A stretch of 64,000 nucleotides of DNA, taken from NCBI RefSeq assembly GCF_003722355.1, contig NZ_QWDD01000003.1, positions 124,001 to 188,000 of the forward strand, read 5' to 3'. This DNA comes from Methylocystis hirsuta. Lineage in GTDB: Bacteria; Pseudomonadota; Alphaproteobacteria; Rhizobiales; Beijerinckiaceae. Numbering within the stretch: the first letter of the stretch is position 1; every line of letters begins with the position of its first letter. This document shows positions 1 through 9,751 of this stretch, piece by piece. The translations under genes were made by a program, and so were the position numbers. The notes beneath the pieces were generated by a model that saw only the letters and a program-made list of their open reading frames with translations, was not told where the DNA came from and searched no databases.

Positions 1-1
1 C

Positions 2-256
2 GCGCCGGTGCAGGTGGTCTGCGGCGCGCCCAACGCCCGCACGGGCATGAAGAGCGTCTTTTCGGCGCCGGGGACATACATTCCAGGAAAGAAGATCACC
101 CTCGGCAAAGGCGTCATCCGCGGCGTCGAGTCGCTCGGCATGCTGTGCTCTTCGGCCGAACTCGAACTTTCCAACGATCATGAAGGGATCATCGATCTGC
201 CCGACGACGCGCCTGTCGGCGCCGTCTATGCGCAATGGGCCGGGCTCGACGATCCG
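2..256 (+). pseudogene. pheT: PheT (phenylalanyl-tRNA synthetase beta) N-terminal fragment
   Basis: The open frame from the window edge reads the tRNA-binding (EMAP/OB-fold) domain of bacterial PheT, with the family motifs [20 protein letters not shown] and DHEGIIDLP. It continues to AGLDDP, then leaves the family at the point where PheT should continue into its B3/B4 region. The true start lies left of the window and the 3' two thirds of the gene are absent, so this cannot be a functional synthetase. The frame runs straight on into an acyl-CoA ligase sliver and a transposase. A complete pheT must exist elsewhere, so this is a duplicated and truncated copy. Confidence 0.85.
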
Positions 257-301
257 ATCGACGAGAAGGGCTTCGTGCGTATCGTCGATCGCAAGAAAGA
301 G
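257..301 (+). pseudogene. Acyl-CoA ligase (FadD) sliver fused in frame to PheT
   Basis: About fifteen codons read [15 protein letters not shown], the conserved segment around the hinge and catalytic motif of long-chain acyl-CoA synthetases. The DNA closely resembles positions 2668-2710 of this window, where a longer fadD remnant lies, but differs at several bases, so it comes from a different copy. It is joined in frame to PheT on the left and to an ISL3 transposase on the right. Confidence 0.7.
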
Positions 302-1327
302 GGCGGACGCGTCTTCCTCTGCGGGCTTTACGCCCAAGGCATCCGGCAAGGGGTGCCGCAAGCTCGACAAGTCGCTGACCGCTTTCATTTGCTGCAGAAC
401 TTATGCGAGAGCATCGAGCGACACATGACTCGGGTCAGCCGCTTCGCAGGTCGCCCCCAACTTCCGCCTGTCCCCGGAGATCATCAAGCAACACTGCACG
501 GCGAGCGCGGCCGCGCGCGTCAAGCTCTATTTGACTGAGCCAAGTTGCTGCATGACTCGGGCAAGACTTTTATCGACATCGCCGCGCAGATCGGCGTCGA
601 CCACAGAACCGTCGCCAAATGGATCAAGACGGATTTCCTGCCACATCGTCGGCGCTTGGCGTTGAAGCCGAGTTCGCCGCTCTACTTCAAAGATTTCCTG
701 GCCCGTCGATGGGCCGAGGGCGACCGGGTAGGCCGACGTTTGTTTCACGACGTTCGATATCGAGGCTACACGGGAAGCTTCTCAAATCTGGAGCGCCTTT
801 TGTCGACATGGCGCGCAGATAGCTGGGCCGGTACGCAGCCGCAGCAGCAATTTAGCAAGCCCATTGAAGAGGGCCCGGCTGTCGATCCGGCGACCGGCTG
901 GCAAATTTCTCCGGTCGTTGCCGCTTCTCTCTGTATGAAGCCGACCCGGCTGCTCACGCCCTCCGAGACCGCCAAGGTCGCCGTCTTGAAGAAAGCCTCG
1001 CCGAGCTTCGTCGTCATGCGTCAGCTCGCGATGCGCTTCCGCGGCATTCTGCGCGGCGAAGATCCTAACGAGCTCAATTGTTGGCTTCATGACGCAAGGC
1101 ATTCCGGGGTGCGCTCAATGCAACAGTTCGCCCGAACGTTGAGCCGGGATATCGAGGCCGTCAGGAACGCCATCGCGGAACCCTGGAACAGCGGCCAAGC
1201 CGAGGGACAGATCAATCGCCTCAAGACGTTCAAGCGCGCCATGTACGGCCGAGCAGGCATTGAGCTGCTGCGAGCGCGAATGCTCCCATTCGAATCCGCC
1301 ATATGCACGTAAAGTGACGCAGACCCC
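302..1327 (+). mobile_element. ISL3-family transposase remnant, 5'-truncated with internal stop
   Basis: The frame shows ISL3 DDE transposase segments: [19 protein letters not shown] followed by HLLQN, then DPATGW, MRQLAMRFRGIL and WNSGQAEGQINRLK near the C-terminus. A TGA at 536-538 interrupts the frame, which resumes in the same phase to a stop near 1312. The N-terminal zinc-finger half is missing. The sequence AGTGACGCAGACCCC (1313-1327) resembles the ISL3 right end also seen near 53013-53027. The element is inactive as it stands. Confidence 0.85.
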
Positions 1328-1470
1328 TCAACGCCGAGAAGCAACAATGCTACGGTCGCGCGGAGAGCGCCCTCGAGCGGCCAGATGCGCGCCCGCACGC
1401 GACTCTTTTCGACATCGGTCAATCGCGCGTCTCCAAATGGTCGAACCCGTCATGCATTTCCCTGACGCGC

Positions 1471-2220
1471 CTATCGCGGAGCAAGATCGGCCCGCCAGCT
1501 TTTTGGCCAAAGAAACCAGCGTTCGACATGGAACTGTCGCAGCAGAATTGGGAACATCGCGATCAGAATGATCCCTATCGAGGACAGACACCATATCGCC
1601 GGCGATTCGTTGACATTACTCGTGAGAAAATTCGCGAGCACCGGCCCAGCGAGCAGATGGAAGAGCGCAAAGCGCCATGATCCATAGAGAAACGGCAAGA
1701 CAAGGACAGTCAAGACATAGGTTGGAAACCCCCAATTCGCGCCAATCGCGTCATCAAATGGTCGGGCAAGGCCGTTGTAGGGAATGTCCCAAGCAATGTG
1801 CCACTCCCCTGAACGTAAGCATAATTCTCTGCCGCAAAAAACCTGGCCAATCCGACATGTCCCCGCCCATTCGAAAGGATAGACCTGGGCCAGCATGAAC
1901 GTTGCCGAGACCGCACACAAGAAATATACGCTGACGCGAACCCGCCGGCTCACCGGGGCCGGCACCAGTTGCATTGCGAAGGCGTTGATGACGAAAGGCT
2001 GAAAAACAATATGCAGGTACGATAATGTGGTAATCAGCCGATTGGCGGGCGAACCGCATGCGTCCGCCACGAAATAGCCGGCGGCCTGCAGGCCTTCCAT
2101 GATGCTGAAATAGCCGACGGTGACCCATATAGCCCTTGGCACCCCCATATGCACGGCAAAGAGAGTTGTCGTGGCCCCAATCGCCGCCACCGCCACTGAA
2201 GCAGCCAGACTCCAACACAT
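1471..2220 (-). CDS. DUF5765-type multi-pass membrane protein
   Basis: A 249-residue, very hydrophobic protein beginning MCWSLAAS with about seven predicted membrane spans (stretches around VYFLCAVSATFMLA, YVLTVLVLPFLYG and IIGIILIAMFPILL-like segments). The N-terminal MCxS start and length fit the DUF5765 family of uncharacterised inner-membrane proteins. The start at 2220 is preferred over an upstream ATG because GAGGA lies eight bases before it. It stands alone between an ISL3 remnant and an acyl-CoA ligase remnant. Function is unknown; a second MCxS-type membrane protein of another family lies at 54379-55065. Confidence 0.75.
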   Translation of the reverse strand: MCWSLAASVAVAAIGATTTLFAVHMGVPRAIWVTVGYFSIMEGLQAAGYFVADACGSPANRLITTLSYLHIVFQPFVINAFAMQLVPAPVSRRVRVSVYFLCAVSATFMLAQVYPFEWAGTCRIGQVFCGRELCLRSGEWHIAWDIPYNGLARPFDDAIGANWGFPTYVLTVLVLPFLYGSWRFALFHLLAGPVLANFLTSNVNESPAIWCLSSIGIILIAMFPILLRQFHVERWFLWPKSWRADLAPR

Positions 2221-2403
2221 GCTTGCATCCTCAGGGGTCACAACGTCAAAAAAATGCAATTCCGTTAGCGCTCACCACGGACTGTTGGTTCGACGCGAAC
2301 CTTGCAATGGCGCAGCTTTTTAGACAAGCCCGCCGACCAGTCCTCCGGCGATAAAAACGATGGACCCGACCGCAGCTAACCGAGCAATGGTCGGGCCACG
2401 TGG

Positions 2404-3019
2404 ACGGCTCGCCAAATGCCTTGTGCTATAGCGCCGACAGGCGCAACCCAACCGATCTGGCGGAGTTCAATGGGTCGTGCGGCGTGCCTATTCCATCGAC
2501 AGACATCGCCATCAAGAACGAGGACGGTGCGGATCTGCCGATTGGCGAAGCCGGAGAATTGTGCGTGCGCGGACCGCAGGTCATGAAGGGCTATTGGAAC
2601 AGGCCCGACGAGACGGCGAAAGTCATGACCTCTGATGGCTACTTGCGAACCGGCGACATTGCGACCATCGACGAGAAGGGCTTGGTGCGCATTGTCGATC
2701 GCAAGAAGGATATGATCAATGTCTCGGGCTTTAAGGTGTATCCCAGCGAGGTCGAAGAAGTCCTTTCGAGACATCCGGGAGTTCAGGATGTCGGCGTGGT
2801 GGGCATTCCCGATCCAGTTTCCGGAGAGCGGGTCAAGGCGATCGTCGTCAGGCGACGCGACGTGTCGTTAACGCAGGCCGAACTCGAGGCGCACTGTCGC
2901 AAATATCTTACCCGCTATAAGCTGCCGTATATATCGAGTTTCGAAACGAGCTGCCGAAAACGAGCTTGGGCAAAGTATTGCGGCGTGCGTTGCGCGAAGC
3001 CGAGCCTTGGAGCTTGTGA
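2404..3019 (+). pseudogene. Long-chain acyl-CoA synthetase (FadD-like), 5'-truncated and frameshifted
   Basis: The C-terminal third of an AMP-forming acyl-CoA ligase: GEAGELCVRGPQVM, GYLRTGDIATID, IVDRKKDMI and the C-terminal SGFKVYPSEVEEVL are all present. The adenylation N-domain with its TSGTTG loop is missing. A one-base shift near 2930 breaks the frame after RYKLP; the next frame continues correctly with IEFRNELPKTSLGKV, the conserved lysine segment, and ends at TGA 3017-3019. Truncated at one end and shifted at the other, it is a pseudogene lying just upstream of polX. Confidence 0.85.
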
Positions 3020-3037
3020 TCATACGGAGGCGTTGGG

Positions 3038-4753
3038 ATGCCTGTCCACAATGCCGAAATCGCCGAGATGTTCGACCAGACGGCGGAGCTCCTCGAGATC
3101 AAGGGCGACAATCCGTTCCGCACGAGAGCCTATCGCCGCGCCGCGCGCGTGCTCGAGGGCTTGCCGAAGAGCGCGGCGGCGATGCTCAGCGCGGGCGAAG
3201 ACCTCGCCGAGCTTCCTGGGATCGGCCATGATCTGGCGGGCAAAATCGCCTCCATTGTCGAAACGGGCAAATTCGACGTGCTTCAGTCGCTCAAGCGCGA
3301 GCTTCCTGGCGACCTCGGTGAAATCGTCGCGATCCCAGGTCTTGGACCGAAACGCGTCAAAGTCTTGATCGACGAACTCGGCGTCCGATCAATCGAAGAC
3401 GTCCGCCGCGCTGTGAAATCCGGCCGTTTGAACGAGCTTCGCGGCTTCGGTCCCAAGCTCCAAAAGAATATCGCGGCGGCGCTCGCCAAGCCCGTCGCCG
3501 TGAAACGCTTCAAACTGCCATTCGCCGAAGCTGAAGCGACGGCTCTGATCGAGTGGCTGCGTGGCGGCCTCGACGGCGGGCAAGTCGTCGTGGCGGGAAG
3601 CTTTCGGCGCCGGCGCGATACAGTCGGCGATCTCGACGTTCTGGCGACGAGCGCGAATGCGGCCGCCGTCGGCGACAGGCTGGCGCATTATGAAAATGTT
3701 GCGCAAGTGATCGCCCATGGTCCGACCCGAACGACCGTTGTCCTGCGCTCAGGGATTCAGGTCGATCTGCGCGTCGTAGAAGAAAAGAGCTACGGCGCTG
3801 CGCTGCTCTATTTTACCGGCTCCAAGGCGCACAACATCGCATTGCGTAATATCGCCGTCGATCGCGGCTGGAAGCTCAACGAATACGGACTCTTCAGCAA
3901 GACAAGGTCGATCGCCGGCGCGCCTGAAGCGGAAATATACAAGAAGCTCGGTCTTCAGTTCGTGCCGCCGGAATTGCGCGAGGACCGCGGCGAGATCGCT
4001 CTCGCACAAAAAAATGCGCTGCCCAAACTCGTCCAGTTGTCGGACATTCGAGGCGACCTCCACGTCCACTCGAATTGGAGCGATGGCGATGCGCCGATCG
4101 CCGAGATGGCGCAAGCGGCGAGAGCGCGCGGCTATGAATATATGGCGCTAACCGATCACAGCCGGCGGGTGACTGTCGCTCATGGGCTAGATCGCGCGCG
4201 CCTGTTGCGTCAGATCCGCGAAGTTGATCGCCTGAACGGCAAACTGCGCGGTTTCACCGTGCTGAAGGGCGTTGAAGTCGATATTCTCGCAGACGGAAGC
4301 CTCGACTTGCCGGACGAGGTTTTGTCGCGGCTCGATATCGTCGTCGCCGCCGTACACTATAAGTTCGACTTGCCACGCGACGAGCAAACCGAGCGCATCA
4401 TTCGCGCGATGGACAATCCCCGTGTGTCGGTCTTGGCCCATCCGACCGGCCGCTTGATCGAAGAACGCGGACCCTACGACATCGACGTGGATCGCGTGAT
4501 GAAGGCGGCTAAGGAACGCGGCTGCTGCCTGGAGCTTAACGCAGAGCCAGACCGCTTGGACCTGACTGACGTCGCGGCCAAGGCGGCGAAAGCGTTGGGC
4601 GTGAAAATAGCGATCTCGACGGATGCGCATTCGACCGCCGGCCTTGCTTATATGCGCTATGGCGTGGACCAAGCGCGTCGCGGCTGGTTGGAGCCTGACG
4701 ATGTCATAAACACCCGGCCGTTAAGGGAGCTGAAGAAATTGATCAGGCGATAG
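3038..4753 (+). CDS. polX: PolX family DNA polymerase/PHP 3'-5' exonuclease
   Basis: A 571-residue protein with the usual bacterial PolX layout. Residues 1-150 hold the 8-kDa/helix-hairpin-helix part (LPGIGHDLAGKI, IPGLGPKRVK). The polymerase palm follows with GSFRRRRDTVGDLDVL carrying the metal-binding aspartates and VDLRVV the third. From about residue 335 a PHP phosphoesterase domain shows DLHVHSNWSDG, ALTDHSRR, KGVEVDI, AAVHY, AHPTGR and STDAHS. Such enzymes fill short gaps in base-excision repair and trim 3' ends. The start follows a GGAGG five to ten bases upstream. It appears intact although both neighbours are broken ligase genes. Confidence 0.95.
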   Translation: MPVHNAEIAEMFDQTAELLEIKGDNPFRTRAYRRAARVLEGLPKSAAAMLSAGEDLAELPGIGHDLAGKIASIVETGKFDVLQSLKRELPGDLGEIVAIPGLGPKRVKVLIDELGVRSIEDVRRAVKSGRLNELRGFGPKLQKNIAAALAKPVAVKRFKLPFAEAEATALIEWLRGGLDGGQVVVAGSFRRRRDTVGDLDVLATSANAAAVGDRLAHYENVAQVIAHGPTRTTVVLRSGIQVDLRVVEEKSYGAALLYFTGSKAHNIALRNIAVDRGWKLNEYGLFSKTRSIAGAPEAEIYKKLGLQFVPPELREDRGEIALAQKNALPKLVQLSDIRGDLHVHSNWSDGDAPIAEMAQAARARGYEYMALTDHSRRVTVAHGLDRARLLRQIREVDRLNGKLRGFTVLKGVEVDILADGSLDLPDEVLSRLDIVVAAVHYKFDLPRDEQTERIIRAMDNPRVSVLAHPTGRLIEERGPYDIDVDRVMKAAKERGCCLELNAEPDRLDLTDVAAKAAKALGVKIAISTDAHSTAGLAYMRYGVDQARRGWLEPDDVINTRPLRELKKLIRR

Positions 4754-4924
4754 CCGCGGCGCTATGGCCCATGGCGGCGCGGCATTCTCATCGCCCTTGG
4801 GTTCTTGCCCATCAAAGAGCTGTTGCATAAGCTCAATTGGCCAAGTCCGACGCGATAACGCCTCTGATCGACGCCGCATATTGGACGATGGAAGAAGAGG
4901 CGTGGCGGCTGCGGGAATTATCGA

Positions 4925-5788
4925 ATGCGCGCCCCTGACGACGCTGCCCGTTATGCGACGATCCACAAGGATCCGGCTTCCTTTGCGATTCCGCCAAACC
5001 TTGCGGACTATCGCGCCGTCTGCGCCGTGTTCAGCTGGGAGGCGGCGCGGACGGGTTTGAGCGGTTTGCCGCAAGGAAGTGGCCTGAACATCGCTTACGA
5101 GGCGGGGGACCGACACGCTTACGGCCCCCACGCGGATCGGGTGGCGCTGCGTTGGATTGCGAAGACCGGAGAACGTCGCGATTATTCCTATCGCGAACTG
5201 GCCCTCGCAACCAATCGCCTCGCAAACGCCTTACAATCCATGGGCGTCAAGTCGGGCGACAATGTCTTCGTTCTACTCGGCCGCGTTCCGGAGCTTTACG
5301 TCGCCGTTCTGGGCGCGTTGAAGATGAAATGCGTCGTCACGCCGCTCTTCTCCGCCTTCGGGCCCGAGCCAATCGCGACCCGCATGGAAATCGGCGACGC
5401 GCGCGTCCTGGTTACGACAGAAGCGCTCTATCGGCGCAAGGTCGAAGCGCTGCGAGGGCGATTGCCCAAGCTCGAGCATGTCATTCTCGTTGACGCCGAG
5501 GAGCGCGGCGACGCGGTCCATTCCTGGCGTAAGCTCACGCAAACGGCCTCCGACGCCTTTGAGATTGCGCCCACCGATCCGCAGGAGACGGCGCTGCTGC
5601 ATTTCACCAGCGGCACGACCGGCCGCCCCAAGGGCGTCATACATGTGCACGAGGCCGTCGTGACGCATTACGCGACCGGACTCTATGCGCTCGATCTTCA
5701 TGACGACGATCTCTTCTGGTGCATGGCGGACCCCGGCTTGGTGACTGGAACGAGCTATGGCGTGATCGCCACAAAAGAAGATCGCTGA
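4925..5788 (+). pseudogene. Acetyl-CoA synthetase-like ligase, N-terminal half only
   Basis: The product begins like an acetyl/propionyl-CoA synthetase (ADRVALRWI, YSYRELALATNRLANAL) and contains the nucleotide-binding loop FTSGTTGRPKGV at about residue 220. It stops soon after WCMADPGLVTGTSYG, where the family would continue for another 300 or more residues with the adenylation and CoA-binding domains. The break is followed by an IS6-type remnant on the other strand, so truncation by a mobile element is likely. The start codon is not well supported by a ribosome site. Confidence 0.8.
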
Positions 5789-5828
5789 TCAGATGATGAT
5801 GAAAGGTCATATGGTCCGCGGCGAGGCC

Positions 5829-5940
5829 GACCTCAACACCACGCGCGGCGCGCATCTCTTCAACCATTCGCAGGCTCAAGGGGAAGAAACGGAAATAGAG
5901 CCAAACCGCAAAAGGAGATCACCTCAGCGGGAAAACGATG
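5829..5940 (-). mobile_element. IS6-family transposase N-terminal remnant
   Basis: Read on the minus strand the DNA encodes HRFPAEVI, then after a one-base shift AVWLYFRF and PLSLRMVEEMRAARGVEV, the conserved opening of IS6/IS26-type transposases. The match ends at GVEV, so the HTH and the DDE catalytic domain are missing. No terminal repeats were identified. Confidence 0.65.
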
Positions 5941-6489
5941 ACGCCGATAGAGAGATCAAGAGGCTGTTTCGTAGCCCATAGACGCCAGTCTCTCCATGCT
6001 CCGTTAAATTGACGAATCTGCTATGGAACAAAGCTTGGTTCATGTTTGCTGGTCACAACTAAGCCGTCCCCGCTCGATGAGGCTATTATCTTGCGCTTTC
6101 GGCGGCCCGAACTTCAATTTCGAAATTCCACAGTTCTGGCTCTAATCGGCGGGCGGCTGCAATTACCTTCAAACGGCGGCCTCCAAATCACCGATCTCCA
6201 CGACGTCGGCAACATCGGAAACCAACTGTTGGCCGTTCCTTTTGATTGAGATGCTCGTCAACATGGGTCTGCCCCCTTTGTTATACGCTGTGCATACCAA
6301 GGGAGCTCCGGACCCTAGGGTTTGTCAACCAGGCTAAATTTCAAACTGATCCAACGCCCGTATCATCGCGCGAGTCAACAATCTCCTCTATGGGATTGCG
6401 TCACATCTTACCCATAGGGTCACCGACGGCCATATCTGCGGCTTGTATCTCACCGCTGTCACGCGTCTCTTACAGAAGCCGGAAAAACT
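5941..6489. other. Intergenic stretch without recognisable gene
   Basis: About 550 bases between the IS6 remnant and the acyl carrier protein gene. Short open frames occur on the plus strand but none has a recognisable motif or a convincing ribosome site. It probably holds scrambled remains of the ligase locus and the promoter of the ACP gene. Confidence 0.4.
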
Positions 6490-6714
6490 ATGACGGACGC
6501 CGAAATCAGAGCGATCATCCTGGAGCTAATTGGCGAAATCGCGCCCGAGGCCGATCTCGCGTCGGCTCGCGATCAAAACGATTTACGCGAAGTATTCGAT
6601 GTTGATTCGATGGAGTTCGCCAATCTCGTCATCGCCATTCATGATCGACTGGGGGTCAATATTCCCGAGGCCCACTACAATCAGCTCTTCACACTAGCAG
6701 CCTGTCGGACTTAA
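6490..6714 (+). pseudogene. Acyl carrier protein interrupted near its 3' end by an IS1182 element
   Basis: A phosphopantetheine-binding acyl carrier protein: DVDSMEFANLVIAI carries the attachment serine at about residue 40 followed by helix II. The last codons before the insertion read NQLFTL. Removing 6698-8293 together with one copy of CTAG (8294-8297) joins them to DAGARLLCAKS and a TAA at 8330-8332, giving an 80-residue protein, the normal ACP length. As found, the product ends ACRT from IS sequence and loses only the final helix, so residual activity cannot be excluded. Former neighbours are acyl-CoA ligases. Confidence 0.8.
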
Positions 6715-8293
6715 CGGACGACAGAGGCATCCGATAGAATCATCGCGTTGATTCTCGCAAGATGACGGGCTCTGTCGGATGAGCAACTTCCGCACGATTG
6801 ATCGACAGACGGGGTTCCTGTTGCCGCCGTCGGTTGACGAGTGGCTGCCGGAGAAACATCTGGCTCGTTTCGTTGTGGAGGTGGTCGAGGGGCTCGACCT
6901 ACGCGCGATGAGCAGCAGTTATCGTGGCTCCGGCTCGGCATCTTATCATCCGCGAATGCTGCTCGGCATTCTGGTTTATGGTTATGCGACGGGGATGGTT
7001 TCGAGCCGCAAGCTGGAGCGAGCTACCTATGATTCTCTTGCGTTTCGCTTCATTGCGGCGAACGATCATCCCGATCGCGATACGATCGCGGCGTTCCGGC
7101 GGCGATTTCTCAAGGAGATCGAAAGTCTGTTCGTTCATGTGCTGCTGCTTGCTCGCGAGGCGGGGGTGCTGAAGATGGGCACGATCGGCCTCGACGGCAC
7201 GAAAATCCACGCCAACGCTAGTCGGCACAGTGCGCTTTCTTATGAACACGCGGGCAAGATCGAGGCGCAATTGAAGGCGGAAGTCGCCGATCTCATGGCC
7301 AGAGCCGAGGCGGCGGACGCAGCGAACATTCCCGATGGCATGTCGATTCCCGACGAGCTGGCGCGGCGCGAGGAGCGTTTGCGCAAGATCGCCGAAGCGC
7401 GTGTGAAGATTGAAGCGCGCGCCAAGGAACGCCACACGCGCGAGCGGGCGGAGCATGAAGCCAAACTTGCGGCGCGGGTGGCCAAGACGGCAGCCACAGG
7501 TAAGAAGCCCGGCGGCAAGGCGCCGCAACCGCCGACCGAAGGACCGTTGCCGAGCGATCAGACCAATCTCACCGACGAGGACTCACGCATCATGCCGGTG
7601 GCGGGAGGCGGTTTTGAGCAGTGCTACAATGCACAGGCCGCTGTAGCCGCAGGGAGCATGCTGGTGGTCGCGGTTGATGTTGTTCAAGCCCCGAATGACA
7701 AGCAGCAACTTGAGCCGACGCTGGACAAGATCGGCGCTATGCCAAAGGAATTGGGCGCGGCCGAAACGCTGCTGGCCGACACGGGTTATTTCAGCACAGC
7801 GAATGTCGAGGCTTGCGAGAAGGCGGGCGTCGAACCCCTGATTGCGATGGGCCGTCAACCACATCATCCGCCGTTGCAAGAACGCTTCGAGACCGCGCCG
7901 CCGGCGCCCGAAAATCCGACGCCGGTCGAGGCCATGGCGCATCGGTTGAAACGCCGGAAGGTCGGGATCGCTACGCCCTGCGCAAACAAACTCCGGAGCC
8001 GGTGTTCGGCATCATCAAATCGGTGCTCGGATTCCGTCAGTTTTCGCTGCGCGGGCTCGACAAGGCGCGCGGCGAATGGAGTCTCGTCACCATGGCCTGG
8101 AATATCAAGCGGATGTTTGTCCTCACCCATGCCCGATGAAGGCACCACGCGGCCTGACGTCGAAAAAGAACTCGGTCGCTAAAATCAACCCGGCTGACAC
8201 CACACGATTTGGGCGCGGATTAGCACCCCAGAGAAGCTTGCAGCAGCCAAACCGCCGCCCGCCGTCCGCCGCAAATCTCAGTCCGACAGGCTG
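6698..8293 (+). mobile_element. IS1182-family insertion sequence, 1596 bp
   Basis: The element is bounded by the perfect inverted repeat CAGCCTGTCGGACT (6698-6711 and 8280-8293) and flanked on both sides by CTAG (6694-6697 and 8294-8297), read as a four-base target duplication. It encodes one transposase, which is frameshifted. The insertion interrupts an acyl carrier protein gene seen on both sides. Confidence 0.9.
6779..8139 (+). pseudogene. IS1182-family transposase, frameshifted near its 3' end
   Basis: The product starts MSNFRTIDRQTGFLLPPSV and shows the family order: PDRDTIAAFRRRF, GLDGTKIHANASRH, a long charged helical insertion, then YNAQAAVAA and LADTGYFS. Near 7950 the frame shifts: the continuing protein TPEGRDRYALRKQTPEPVFG and the terminal MAWNIKRM lie one frame over and end at 8139. 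The simplest explanation is loss of one A from an AAAA run in TTGAAAACG. Without the shift the protein would be about 453 residues, usual for the family. A programmed frameshift is possible but IS1182 is not known for it. Confidence 0.85.
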
Positions 8294-8378
8294 CTAGATG
8301 CTGGCGCGCGGCTACTTTGCGCCAAATCATAATGGCTTGGCGGCCAGCCGCAAGGTCGGCCGAGTGGGAGCTCTCATA

Positions 8379-8990
8379 GTGCCGGTAACAGACAAGCTGC
8401 TGAACGAAATAGAGGCCGCCGCCACAATCAAAAGCGGCGCCCGGCAAGCGCGCGTTTTTGTGGGCGTAAAGGTCGCACCTGAAATTGCGCATGAACTCGC
8501 TCGCTTTGCGCGGTGTTTGGAACGCTTTTCCGTTCGGCTCGTGCCGACCAATGACGTCCATCTTACGCTCGTGCCGCCATGGAACGAAGCTTCCATACCG
8601 ACGGCAGTCGTAAAACTTCGCGCGGTGACGGACAGATTCGGCGCATTTACGTTGATATTCCAACGTCTGGCTTACGGCCCGCAGCCTAGACGGCCCCGTT
8701 TGCTGTGGGCGGAGTGCGCGGCCACCGATGACGTCACATTATTACACGCCGCGCTTCTCCAAGGTTTCGGTCAACACGACGATCGACCGTTTCGGCCGCA
8801 TGTGACGCTTGCCCGCATTCGCGGCAATGGATCCGCCCTCGCGCGACGACAGCCGATTGATCAAGAATTATCGATTACGCAGCAGGTCGGATCAATCGAA
8901 CTCTTTCAATCGCCTCCTCCCGGTGGGGCCGGCTACAAGATTCTTGTCTCCTTGCGATTGGGTGACGGAGCGCAGACGGCGGACGCGTAA
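8379..8990 (+). CDS. thpR: RNA 2',3'-cyclic phosphodiesterase (2H family)
   Basis: A 203-residue 2H phosphoesterase with the two catalytic repeats HLTLVP and HVTLAR about 85 residues apart, and the family opening RVFVGVKVAPEIAHELA. ThpR/LigT enzymes open RNA 2',3'-cyclic phosphates to 2'-phosphates and can act in reverse on tRNA halves. A GTG start at 8379 is chosen because GGGAG lies nine bases upstream; an ATG at 8298 touches the IS junction and would be artificial. It follows the restored ACP stop by about 45 bases and fits with RtcB, archease and a polynucleotide kinase elsewhere in the window. Confidence 0.85.
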   Translation: MPVTDKLLNEIEAAATIKSGARQARVFVGVKVAPEIAHELARFARCLERFSVRLVPTNDVHLTLVPPWNEASIPTAVVKLRAVTDRFGAFTLIFQRLAYGPQPRRPRLLWAECAATDDVTLLHAALLQGFGQHDDRPFRPHVTLARIRGNGSALARRQPIDQELSITQQVGSIELFQSPPPGGAGYKILVSLRLGDGAQTADA

Positions 8991-9129
8991 TTTCCGCGGC
9001 GTGACGTAACGCCGACCTTGGGCGTGTGCGACAATAAGATAGATTCCGTGGGCGTTTTCCTCCAAAGTGGGATACGGACGTCAGTCGCCATGAGTCCGCA
9101 ATGTGGGGGCGTCGGGGAGAGGGCAGCGA

Positions 9130-9645
9130 ATGCAAAGCTACCCCATCAATATCGAGCCCCAGCAGATCGTTCAGTGGATCATGGCCGAGCGTCGGGCCGC
9201 GCCATCGAAATTCAGAATTATCGTCAGACGCGCCTTGGAAACGCGCGAACTTCCAGAAAGAAAGGAAGTGCGCCTCGGCGACGATGAGCGCGAGAATCTG
9301 AGCGAAACCGTTACCGTGGCGACGCGACAAATCGCGCCAGCTCATCCAAGCGACGGCTGGCTCCTGACTGTTGTCGTCGAGGACGAAATCGGCCCAAGTG
9401 CGTCCGAGGAGGCTGAAATGACCGAAGAAGAACAAGAGATCGACGTCGACGTCTTCTATAACGAGTTCATCCACCCTGGGCGGGGAAATGCAAGCGTCTT
9501 CGCGGAAGTAGCGAAGCCAGCGGGCAAGGCGCGCTTGGCTCGTCTCATCAATAGCATCGAGAAAGATCGTCACGCGTCAGATCGCAGGGGGGCGCCGCGC
9601 TCAATGAGCGCTTCTGAAACAACGTCCGACGGGTGCCCGCGCTAA
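9130..9645 (+). CDS. Conserved hypothetical protein with acidic middle
   Basis: A 171-residue protein starting MQSYPINIEPQQIVQWIM. The first 90 residues mix basic and acidic patches; residues about 95-115 are strongly acidic (EEAEMTEEEQEIDVD); the end has PAGKARLARLINSIE and an Arg-rich tail. No enzyme motif is visible. The ATG at 9130 is preferred because it follows GAGAGGGCAG; the upstream ATG at 9103 lacks one. Protein of this type sits between the RNA phosphoesterase and the stress genes and may be expressed with them. Function unknown. Confidence 0.6.
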   Translation: MQSYPINIEPQQIVQWIMAERRAAPSKFRIIVRRALETRELPERKEVRLGDDERENLSETVTVATRQIAPAHPSDGWLLTVVVEDEIGPSASEEAEMTEEEQEIDVDVFYNEFIHPGRGNASVFAEVAKPAGKARLARLINSIEKDRHASDRRGAPRSMSASETTSDGCPR

Positions 9646-9751
9646 CATTGGCGCTGACTCCTCTATAGGAACGCACACCATTTTCGGAATGTTGTCGCAC
9701 AGTGTGAGGCCCTTTGAAATCACTGGGCCAGATAATTATCAGGAGGTGCTA

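Noticed and set aside
8875..9573. A 232-codon minus-strand frame over the thpR end and the following hypothetical gene
   Set aside because: It covers the end of a well-supported gene and lacks a ribosome site; the plus-strand frame has better composition and start.
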